Shown here one piece after another: positions 21,307 to 32,000 of a stretch of DNA of 64,000 nt. Source of the stretch: Leucosporidium creatinivorum (lineage: Eukaryota; Basidiomycota; Microbotryomycetes; Leucosporidiales; Leucosporidiaceae); NCBI GenBank assembly GCA_001600635.1, contig BCKL01000006.1:434001-498000 (forward strand), given 5' to 3'. How positions within the stretch are numbered: the stretch's first letter is position 1; each line of letters starts with the position of its first letter. The notes beneath the pieces are model-generated. The model saw only the letters and a program-made list of their open reading frames with translations. It had not been told where the DNA came from and did not search any database. Made by a program: the position numbers and the translations under genes.

Positions 21307-24300
21307 ATGGCGCGCTCAACCTCTCGTCAACCCTCAGCCTCTTCCTCGCCCTCCCAAGTCCCCGTCTCCACTCGTCGTTCTACTCGCGCTTCTTCTGTAG
21401 CTTCTTCCTCAGCCGGTGCAGAGCTACAAGGAGAAGCCTCAACTAGCCGTGCTACCACTCCCGCCCCTCTCTCACTCGACCAACAACCTACAACTGCGAC
21501 TCCCATCCGTCGAGGCAGGAGCAGAGGCGCTAGTGCTGCTGCAGAAGTCGACCCTTCGCGACGAGCTACTTCGAGGGGGAGGAGTCGATCCAAGGGCAAA
21601 CAGAGGGAGGGGGAGGGGGTCAGATCACCCTCGTCCAGTCGATTGCAGGAGGGGGACCGAGATCAGATGGGACAGGGAGATGTTTCAAACCGTTTACGCG
21701 AGATCAAGGATGAACCGCAGGAGGACTACACCCTCCAGAACGAGCAGCAAGGCGACGAGGAGGAGGAGAGGCGCGTCCCTTTCGCCGACCAGGAGCTACC
21801 AGTCGAGGGCGAGTCTGCAGGTGAGTAGCCTAAGCTCGCATCGTACTCTATCATCACGCCAACCCTGATTCCAACACACAGACCCCGACGCGTCTCGCGC
21901 TACTCTCGACAGCGCCGACGCTGCCACGCCCACCGCTATAGCACCTCCTTCTCCCTCCGGCTCAACTGCAGCTACTCCAAAACCCTCCTCCACCATCCTC
22001 GAGCCCGCCTCTGCTCCCTCCCCTCCCCCCAGTAACTCGGCGCCCGCTTCACCTCCTACCCTACCAATCGGTGTTCCCCAGCCTGCTGTGGAGCACGACG
22101 AGCCGAGAAGTTCGGCACCACCAGAAGGCATCTCGCCGATGAAGAAGATCTCGAGTATTGGGGAGGAGGAGGGAGCTGAGGAGATGGACCTCGGCGGTGC
22201 TGGAGCTGTGGGGGGAGGAGCATTGCTGGGATTGGGAGGGTATGGATCTTCGGAGGATGAGGAGGAGGAGGAGGAGAAGGAGGAGAAGCAGGTGGAGAGC
22301 AAGGGGGGCGGTAAGCCTGGCTTTAGCTCGCGTTGAAGGAGAAGAGGGAGCACGTTTCGGCCGAGATCTGACCTCCCCTCTCATCTCACATCAGCAGTCC
22401 CCGAATCCGCTCCCCCAGCAACCAAACCCACACACTCCTCCATCGACGTTGATGCCGACAACTCCCTCCCCATAACCGAAGCCGAAGCCCTACCTCATCC
22501 TCCAGCATTTACCGCCGACGAATCCGCTCCTCCACCTCCTGCCGCTACGAATGAAGCCGACGGAGAGGACACCGAGATGGAGGACGTCTCAGCTGCCGAT
22601 GACTCGGCCCAGCTCTCGACCGACGCCCCTCCCAGCACCATCAACGACGAGAAACCCCCCTCACCGCCTCCTTGCTCCTCCGAGCTCGCCAAACCCGCCG
22701 CCTCGCAAGCCGACGACGCCTCTGCCACCGACCCAGTACCACCACCCAAACCCACCGACGCCTCAGCAGCGCCTTCTTCAGCGGAGAAGCAGGAAGGAGG
22801 GGAGGAGGGAGAGCAGGGAACCGAGCTATCGGTGGCCGACGAGTTGGAGATGGCGGTGGCGCATGAGTTGGAGGATATTGCTGAGGTGCCGGAGGTGGAG
22901 GAGGATAAGGAGAAGGAGGGCGAGGGAGAGAAGGGGCAGGAGGCAGAGGGAGGGAAAGAGGTCGAGAAGGAGAAGGAGAAGGAGAAGGAGAAGGCCGCTC
23001 CCGCCGTCGAAGCCCCCAAGACGAACGGCAGCGACTCGTCCACCACCGCACCCACCGCCACAAGCAGCACCCACAACCCACCCCGCCGCTCCCCTCCCAT
23101 CCCCGGCGGGCTCATCATGCCCCCCGGCCTGCAGAGCATGTCGCAAAAGGACGTGAGGAAGCGGTTCAATGGACATAAGATTATGTGTGTGTTGGCGTTG
23201 AATGTCGAGTTGATCAAGTGAGTTTTTGACCTCGAGGGCGGCTCAGAGGACGGAGAAGGAGGGAAGGGAGAGGGAGAGGGGAAGCTGACCCGGGGTTTGA
23301 TGTTTGCAGGATTGCGGGAGAGCTGCAGGCGAAACAGCCGGTTGATAAGACCGAGTATGGAGCGTGAGTTCTTTGATCTCGAGAGATTAGTCTTGAGCTT
23401 CGCCGAGAGGAGACGAGAGAGCTGATCCTTGCTCGCTTCTTCGCTCGCTCGCAGCCTCACCCAACGCCTGCAGTCCAACCTCTCCTACCTCGCCGCCATG
23501 GCCGACCAGTTCCAACGCCACGACAACGTAAGACGCTGCTCTCGCTCGCTCCATCCTCGCCGCTCTCGCTGACCCACCCTCTCCCTCCTCCCCTCCCACT
23601 CCCACAGCAGCGCGCCCCACCCCCACCCCCCCTCCTCGAAGCCCCTTCAACATCCCTGCTAGGCCCGCGCCTCTCAGCCTCCTACCAATCCCTCAAAGGC
23701 TACTTTGTCGCCTCGGAGCGCTACGAGCAGCAATCCGCCAAACAAGGCGCGCCGGGGTTGACGCTCATTCCTACTACCGCGGGCGCGGCGGGTAACGTTC
23801 CGGCGCCGAGTGGGATGCCCCCGCCGTTGCCTGGGGGATTTGGGACCCAGGCGGTGCAAGGTGGTGGAGCTGGAGGGGGAGGAGGAGGAGAGGGGTGGGC
23901 CGGAGCGATCGAGGCGAATACGAGGAAGGCGACCGAGGCGGTCAAGAGGATGAGGGAGGAGGAGGCGCTGGGCGGAGCGGTCAAGAAGGGCAAGATGGAC
24001 GAGCAGGTCGTCGGTGGAGCTTCGGCGCAGATGGTTCCTCCACCTCAGATACCTCTCCCACCGACGGCCATCGCTGCTCCTCCCGTTCTTCCTCCTCCTG
24101 CACCTCTACCGACCGCTCCTTCACCCTTTCAGACGGGAGCGCCAGCGCCCTTCGCTGGAGCATCGCCCGTTCCTCCTCATGCACCGGCGCCTGCGACGAG
24201 GACGACGATGGACCCTCCTGCCCTTCCCAGCAGCTCGTACCCTCCTTCCTCCTCCTCGACCAACCCACCTCCCTCCGGCCCCACGCCCTTCCAGACCGGC

Positions 24301-26881
24301 ACCCCAAGCCGCTCTTCCACTCCCTCGGCGCCCATCCCATCCGTCTCCTTCCCTCCTCCCGCTCAACCTCTCGGCGCACCAGCATCCAACAGCAATAACC
24401 CCCTCGCCTCGGCCATCCCTCCTCATCTCCAACAACCGGGACCGAGTCCCGCTCATGCCCATTCGCAACTCTCGCCCGAACAGCAGATGTACATGCGTCA
24501 GCAGCAGGTCGCTAATATGCAAGCGCAGCAGCAGCAGCAAGTCGCCGCTCAGCAGCTTCAAGCTCAACAGCAGCGAGGAGGAGGATCGGCCTCGGGCAGC
24601 CCGAGGAACAATCACGCGCAGATCCCCGGAGGAGGAGGAGGAGGAGCGCCGCCGAGACCCATGTCGGCGCTCGGTCAGCAGTCACACATCCCTTCTCCAG
24701 CTTCTTACGTCGCTTCGCCCTCGTACCCTACCGCCGAAAGCGCCTCCCCCGCCTACGCTCAACCTCAACGACCTCCACCTCCTCCCTCCCAGCTCTCCGC
24801 CGGTCCTCCCCCTCCGTCCACCGGCGCCGCTGGAGGGCCACAAGACAACCGCCCCCTCGCCGAACAATTCGCCTCGGTCCAATCCATCATCTCGGCCCCG
24901 ACCTTCCGCCAACTCCCGCCCAACCTCCAAGAGAACCTGCAGCGGCAAGCCCAATCGCTCTTGTATCAGATGCAGACGGCCTCGGTGTCCAACTCCCGTG
25001 GTGGACCGGGCACACCTCAGCAACAACAGCAAGCGAGGGCGATGAGCCCTGCTGGATCGCAGGCTGGAGGAGCGGGAAGCCCGCATGGCAGCGCTCCCCC
25101 TCCTCAGAGACCTTCGTCGGTCGCTTCGTATCATGCGAGTCCGCATTTGCAGCATGCGCAGATTGGACAGGGAGGAGGAGGAGGAGGAGGACAGGGAGGA
25201 CCGAGACAGCCGAGTGGGAGTTACCCTGGGAGTCATGCGGGGAGCGTGGCGGGCAGTCATGCGGGAAGCCCACCGCCGAGCGGTGGTGCTGGAGGACCGC
25301 CGAGCGCGCAGAATGAGAGTAGCTCATCGTCCTTCTTTAGGGAGCAGTGAGTCTGATCTTAGGTTTCTTGGCGAGGGAAAGGGAGAAGCTGACTCTTTTT
25401 TCTCGTCGACAGGCTCGCTCAGCAGCAGCAGAACCTCATGCGCGCTGGTTCGCCGGCTAGCTACGTTCACCAGCAGCAGGGCATGATGGGCTACAACCCT
25501 CAGCAGCAGCAGCAGCAGCCCGGAACGCTCAACAACTACGCCGGCTTCCAGCAAGGTCATCAGCGTCAAGCTTCGGGCCAGCAGCCCGGCGCCGGCGGTC
25601 AGCAGTTCTACCCTCCTCAGAACCAGCCACAGCACCACTCGTCCTCGCCCTACCCTCAACACCCTCCTCCCTCCTCCCAACACCAGTCCCCCGCCGCCTT
25701 CTCGGCCCCCTCCCCCGCCTACTCGCAATCGGCCGGCGCCGGCGGCGCGCCTCACAACGCCCCTCCACAATCGCCCTACACGACTGCACCGACTCCTCGC
25801 TCCGCCTTCAATGCAGACTCCCCCTCCGCGTCGACTAACGCTCCTTCGCCGGCGGGCTCGGCGGGAGGCCCGACGAGCGCGACGGGCAGGACCAAGCGAG
25901 TGACCAAGAAGATGAAGCAGGAGCAGGAGGAATTGGCGCAAAAGGCCAAGCAGGAGGAGGCGAGTAGGTTGGCGCAGCAGCAGGCTGTTCAACAGCAGCA
26001 GGCGGCCGCGTTGTCGACTGTGAGTTTCGAGCGCCGAGTCGGTTAGAGCGAGACGAGAGCTGACCTTGTTCGCCTTTCGATCTACAGCAGGCGGCACAGC
26101 AACAGCAACAGCAGATGCTCCAACAGCAACATATGCAGCAGATGCAGATGGTGAGTCCTCTCGATCGAGCGTGTCGTCGAAGCCGAGCTGACCTTCCCTC
26201 TCACTTCTCGCAGATGCAAGCTCGCCAGCGTATGGCCTCGAACCCCGGCAACCCTCAAGCCCAAGCTCAGGCGATGTATCAGCAACAGCAGCAGCAGTAC
26301 ATGCAACAGCAGGTACGTCTTTGAGTGGTCTGCCCGTCCCCTCGACCGCCGAATATCAGAGCTGACCTGCTCGCTTCGCTTCAGCAGCAGTTCATGAACC
26401 CCGCTCAAGCTCAAGCGATGGCGCAGAAGACGGCTCAAGCTCAGTACCTCGCTCATCAGCAACAGCAACTGCTCGCCGCCGAGCAGGTCAGTCTCGGCAG
26501 TCTTCTCCGTTCCCTCGAGGTTGCTCGCCCTCAGATAGTCCCGAGGACTGACTCCTCCTCCTCTCCCCGCAGCAACAAGCCGCTCAACAGCAGCAGAGAT
26601 CCACCTCGGCCGTCTCCTCCATTGCACCCCCTCCACCGCCCTCCGCTCCATCTCCCTTCCTCGCCGGCGCTTCCAGCAACACAATGGCCGGCGGCGCCTA
26701 TCCCTCGGCAGCCGGAAATGGCGCCTTCGCAGGCTACACCCCGTCGACGCCCATCAATGTCGGCACTCCCTCAGTCGGGATTGGAGAGTGGGGTCAGCCG
26801 TTGCCGGGGCTGGCGACGCCTCAATTGGGCAACTCAGCGGCGGCGGATGATGATTGGGCGCAGTTTATCAATACGGATTGA
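21307..26881 (+). CDS. SS18/SSXT-SNF11-type SWI/SNF subunit, giant Gln/Pro-rich
   Basis: One gene of about 11 exons and roughly 1,600 residues. The N-terminal third is Ser/Pro/Glu-rich and disordered. A folded core follows at about 23.13-23.53 kb across three exons: DVRKRFNGHKIMCVLALN, VELIKIAGELQAKQPVDKTEY and LTQRLQSNLSYLAAMAD. This matches the SNH/SSXT domain of human SS18 and the yeast Snf11 core, where a helix pair ends in (H/S)RNLVYLA-IAD. A very long Gln/Pro/Gly-rich tail, with QQ runs and PQ repeats, continues to a conserved-looking acidic end DDDWAQFIN. SS18 also has a Gln-rich transactivation tail. The protein is probably a chromatin-remodelling coactivator. The assignment rests on the 60-residue core; the rest is low complexity. 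Confidence 0.75.
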
Positions 26882-27323
26882 TTGAGTCCAGCTGGAGGGT
26901 TTGTGTGATGAGGAGGGAGTGCAGTAAGGGCGGCGCTAGTGCTCGAGGTCGCCGAAGGGGAGGGGAGGGAGCGAGACGAAAAAGACGTGCTTCTGTGGTC
27001 GTGGCGGTACTCTATCGTCCTGTTGTATTTGTGTCTAAAGCAGCCAACGAGTTTTCACTAGCCGTTGGCCCTGCAGCGAGAGGGTGGACGAGAGGGATCC
27101 GGCGATGGCTCTGCTCGCGTGGTAAGCTCAAGATGATAGTGGTTGCGCTGAGATAGCAGCGAGCTGACGAGAGAGCCGAGATACCGTCGAACAGGAACCC
27201 GAGCAAGCTCCGAGACGAGCAAGTCTTCGAAGTTGAGCTGCCTTGCCCCTCTTCGGCTCCCTCTCTCTCTCCCTCCTGCCATTTCCCGCTCGACTCGCTT
27301 CATCTCTTCGCCTCTCGCTCAGC
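26882..27323. other. intergenic, 442 bp
   Basis: 3' flank of the SS18-like gene and promoter of MND1. No further gene was seen. Confidence 0.35.
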
Positions 27324-28579
27324 ATGGTAGGCTCTCTGACTGGCTCTGCTCGCCTGCAGCACTCGGCTGACCCTCTTCTGTAGTCCAAGAAGGGTCTCTC
27401 GCTCGAAGAGAAGCGCACTCGCTTGCTCGGTTCGTGTCTCTCTCGCTCACCTTCCGCTCTGCTTCGCTCTATGTCGAGTTGACAGCTGCCTCTCACTAGA
27501 CTTGTTTAAGGAGACGAAGGAGTTCTACAAGCTGCAGGAGCTCGAGAAGGTGAGACTCGCTCTCTCGACCTCCTTCTCTTCACAGAGCACCCTCGCTCAT
27601 CCCTGCCACTCGTCTCGACGACAGCTCGCTCCCAAGTCCAGGGGTATCACTGCGATGACTGTCAAGGAGGTGCTGCAGGGACTCGTCGACGATGGCTTGG
27701 TCAAGTGAGTCCGAGGCGAGCTGGCGAGGGAGGCGGAAGGGAGGCAAAGCTGACGATGTGGCTGCTACACGGCAAGGTGCGAGAAGGTCGGAATCATGGT
27801 GAGCTTTTTGCTCGCTCCAAATCCCTGCCGAGCTGACCCATCTCTCCTGGTTGCAGAAGTGAGCTCGTCTCTCGCCTATCTCCCTCACCTCTCCCTCACC
27901 CGTCCCTCTGCTTCCCGCCAGCCTCTACTGGCACTTTCCCTCCGACGCAGCCGCCTTAGTGCTCTCTCGCCACAGCAAGCTCAAGGAGAGCGTCGAGGGA
28001 ATGAGGACTCGCGCAGCTGCCGAGGAGGAGGTCGTCGCGAGCGAGATGGTCGGGAGGGAGGATACGGTGAGTTTCGATGCTCGGTGGTGGCTGAACAGCG
28101 GGTAGCTTTGACTAAACCTGTGGATGAGGAGCTGAGCAGAGCTGATCTCATGTTGGTCGAGTAGGAGGAGCGCGCCGAGCTGCTTCGCCGTTTCGAGATC
28201 GCTCAAGCGCAGGTTCAGCAGCTCAAGGACGAGGAGAGCAAGTACACTGGCTGTGACCCGAGCGTCTACGCTACCAAGGGTGAGTCTCGAAGCTACTGCT
28301 TTCTGCCATCTCCGCCGACAGCGACATACCGTCGACCTCGGTGTTCATGCTCGGGCCTCGCAGAGAAGCAACTCAAGGCCATCGCTCTACAGCACACCGG
28401 TGAGTACGACAGAACAGTGGTTACTGGGGAGAAGCCCTCGCTGATGGCTACACCTGCCTACAGAGAACGTCTCGGCGGGCCTCTGCTACATCCGCGACCA
28501 AGCTGGCGTCGAGTCGAGGGACAACCTGAGGGCTCAGTTCAACATTGATGAGGAGTGGGAGGACCTGAGCTTTGCTTGA
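27324..28579 (+). CDS. MND1: meiotic nuclear division protein Mnd1
   Basis: Partner of Hop2 that stimulates Dmc1/Rad51 strand invasion in meiosis. The spliced protein begins MSKKGLSLEEKRTRLLDLF and continues FYKLQELEKLAPKSRGITAM, TVKEVLQGLVDDGLVKCEKVG and LYWHFPSDAAAL, all strong Mnd1 blocks. A coiled coil, KYTGCDPSVYATKEKQL and a C-terminal GLCYIRDQ ... EEWEDLSFA follow. Nine introns are needed. The first leaves only the ATG codon in the first coding exon. Between the exon ending at 27798 and the one starting at 27922, a two-base exon (27857-27858) is required to keep the frame and give the conserved NLYWHFPS. Presence of MND1 implies a meiotic programme in this fungus. Confidence 0.93.
27857..27858 (+). 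other. candidate 2-nt microexon of MND1
   Basis: The bases AA sit between an acceptor (TTGCAG) and a donor (GTGAGC). The flanking introns are 58 nt (27799-27856, with GCTGAC) and 63 nt (27859-27921). Joining them supplies the missing two bases of an Asn codon before LYWHFPS. Skipping them shifts the frame. Confidence 0.6.
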
Positions 28580-29010
28580 TGTAGGGATATGGCCAGACTA
28601 TGGTGGGCATCGTGTCGCAATCAAGTTCGGCGCTTCCTCGACTCGACTCCAGCAGCCTGCTCGGCGTTCGCGAAAAGCGGCTGGACTTGCTCGGTCTCGC
28701 CAGTCGCCGTTTAAGATGCAAGACTCTAGGGGACTGACTCCGAGCCTGAGCTGAGCACCCGCTCGATCCTGCACTTCAATCACTCCGTCGAACGGCCCCT
28801 CCCCTCTCTCCGTCCCAGCTCAGCGCCAACAGCTCTTCCTCCGCCATTTCCCTCGACTTTAGCTTCTCGACCTTTCGCACAGCAGCATCGCTTCGGTAAC
28901 AGCCGCACTCTCCACCTCCACCATCGACGGTAGCCTACCCACCTACAACTTGAGCAAGGACCGCTCGTTCATCTCAGCTTGTGGCCGGAGGCTGTCGTTC
29001 AGCGGCTACG
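28580..29010. other. intergenic, 431 bp
   Basis: 3' flank of MND1 and promoter/5'UTR of the kinesin. Nothing else was recognised. Confidence 0.35.
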
Positions 29011-32000
29011 ATGTCGTCAGGCGGGAATATCAAGGTAGTGGTGAGTGAAAAAGCTCCGTCTGTACTCCCTCGTGCTCCCTCGTAGCCTGTACGAAGCTAC
29101 CGAGGCAGTGGGGGTCCAGGCGGCTTCAGCCGCCTTCAGCAGCACGCCGGCGCGAGTAGCTCGCTGACCCTTCTCGCTGACTGTCTGCAGGTACGATGTC
29201 GTCCGCTGAACGCTCGAGGTGAGCTCTTGACCTTCCTCGCTTTGCGCGCTGAGCTCATAACTGATCTGGTCGCGTGTTTGTCCCGCTGTCCCAGAGCTGG
29301 CGCGAGGAGCGAAGGGATTAGTTCGCATGGAGGGCAACAACACCTATCTTGATCCACCAGAAGTACGTTGCGCTGCTCTTTCGCTCGGTCCTGGCTCAGC
29401 TGACCTCTGGAGCGACTCACAGGCGGCGAATGTCAGCTCGGGGCGGGCGACGGAGAAGGAGACCAAGAGCTTTGCCTTCGACAAGAGCTACTGGTGCGCT
29501 GGGGAAGGAGTAAGGATGATGATCGAGATGCTCACGCTGCTCCCTATACAGGTCGGCATGCCCCAAGGATGAGCCAGGCTACGCGTCTCAGGAGACCGTC
29601 TACAACGACCTCGGCCAGGACCTTCTCGACCACTCGTTCGAAGGCTTCAACACTTGCATCTTCGCATGTGAGTCGCAAGGCTTCTCTCGAGCTAACCGTC
29701 CGCTGACCTTTGTTGACTGCGCAGATGGACAGACCGGCAGTGGTGCGCTCGCCTGCTCGGCCGACTGATTGACTCCCTCGCTGACTACCAACTGGCTCAT
29801 AGGAAAGTCCTACTCGATGATGGGATACGGAGCGGATCGCGGTATCATCCCCCTCATCTGCGAGGCCCTCTTCGAGCGGATCACGGCGCTCTCGACCGAC
29901 AAGCTCTCCTTCACCGTCGAGGTGAGCAATTCTCGCACTCCGTTGCCCCCTGCAATAGCTCACAATCGTCTTGAACAGGTATCTTACACCGAGATCTACC
30001 AGGAGAAGGTCCGCGACCTCCTCAACCCCAACAACAAGGGCAACCTCAAGGTTCGAGAGCACCCCAGCCTCGGTCCCTACGTCGAGTCGCTCTCCAAGCT
30101 GGCTGTACAGAGCTTCGCAGACGTCGAGGCGCTCATGGACGAGGGAACCAAGGTGCGTTGAGCAGCTATCCCTTGCGATCGCACACTCAGCCCGCTGAGC
30201 CCTGCCCTACCTCGCAGGCTCGAACCGTTGCGGCGACTCAGATGAACGAGACGTCGTCAAGATCCCACGCCGTTTTCACTCTACTTCTAACTCAACGGCG
30301 TCAAGATACCGACACGGGCATGGCCGGCGAAAAGGTGTCGAGGATCTCGCTCGTCGACCTCGCCGGTTCGGAGCGAGCGAATGCCACGGGAGCCACGGGC
30401 ACTCGGCTGAAGGAGGGAGCGCTCATCAACAAGTCTCTAACCACTCTCGGTCGAGTCATTGCGGCGTTGGCGGCGGCGAGTCAAGGTGGGAAGGCGGGCA
30501 AGGCGGCAGCAGAGAAGGTGCCCTATCGAGACTCGGTGTGCTACACTCTGGCTCTTCGCTTTCGAGACTGTTTGCTGACAACGCTTCGTCGACAGGTACT
30601 CACTTGGCTGCTCAAGGACTCGCTGGGAGGCAACTCCAAGACTGCCATGGTCGCCGCCATCTCGCCCGCCGACTACGAGGAGACCCTCTCGACCCTTCGC
30701 TACGCGTACGCTGCTTCTCTCCCATCCACAAGCCGGAACGCCCGCTAACCCTCCATCACAGGGATCAAGCCAAGAAGATCAAGAACAAGGCCGTCGTCAA
30801 CGAGGACCCGAACGCCAAGCTCATCCGCGAGCTCAAGGAGGAACTCGCTACGCTGCGCGTGCGCATGACGGGCGCCTCGACCGAAGCGACCTACGACCCC
30901 GAGGTCCCCGCCGAGAAGCAGATTGTTTCGTACCGCAACCAGGCTGGCGAGATCAAGACCATCACCAAGGCCGAGTTGCAAGATCAGCTCGAGATGAGCG
31001 AGAAGCTGATGGCGTCGGTGACCGAAACGTGGGAGGAGAAGCTGGTGCGGACGCAGGAGGTGCAAAAGGAGCGAGAGCAGGCGTTGGAGGCTCTCGGCAT
31101 CACCATCGAGAAGAACTTGGTCGGTGTGCATACCCCGAAGAAGGTGAGCTCTTCGACGATGCAGCTCCCAGCGCGCGTAGCTGATTCCTCTCGCCGCCAG
31201 ATGCCCCATCTCGTGAACCTCAACGAGGATCCTCTCATGTCCGAGTGCCTCATCTGTGGGTAGTTTTCTCTTGCCGCCGAGCGTGCGGAGAACTCACCTG
31301 CTTTGCATCGCAGACCCGATTAAAAGCGGACGAACAACGGTCGGCAACATCGACTCGGAGACGCCCGCCGACATTCGACTGAGCGGCGACAACATCCTCC
31401 CCGAGCACTGCTACTTCGAAAGCGCTGCTGACGGCAAAGTTACGCTACACTCGCTTCCCAACGGCACTACCATGGTCAACGGCCAGCGCATATCTTCATC
31501 AAAAGTGAGACCTCCTTTCGTAGCCGCGAGAAGCACAAGCTGATTCTCATCTAACTCATAGCCGAGGGAGCTGCAGTCCGGCTTTCGCATCATCCTCGGC
31601 GATTTTCACGTCTTCCGTTTCAAGTAGGTCCGATCCCGAGACCTTGTATGACACACTCGAAGCTCACACTCGCGCCCAACAGCCATCCCGAGCAGGTGCG
31701 GAAAGCTCGCGACGCAGGCAGCGCAAGAAACGAGCTTCGTTCGCCCTTCATCGACGAGATCGAGGACGCCGGCACCAGCTCTCCAGCGACTCGACCAGAA
31801 TCGCCAATGTCCACCTCCGAGAACGCCGATTGGTCGTATGCACGGCGCGAGGCCGTCGTCGCTCGTCTCAACGGAGCCAACGTCAACCTCGACGAGCTGC
31901 GCGACGAGGATCTCAACCAGCTCTACTCGTCCATACTCAAGGTTCGCCATTCGCGCACGGCGTCCAGCGTCGCTAGTGGAGACCGACCGGAGAGTCGGAT

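Noticed and set aside
22495-23478. 327-codon minus-strand open frame opposite the SS18-like gene
   Set aside because: Ser/Phe/Pro-rich antisense shadow of Glu/Lys/Pro-rich coding sequence, spanning the introns and conserved core of the real gene.
27796-28164. 122-codon plus-strand open frame within MND1
   Set aside because: It reads through two MND1 introns and out of frame over the conserved exons.
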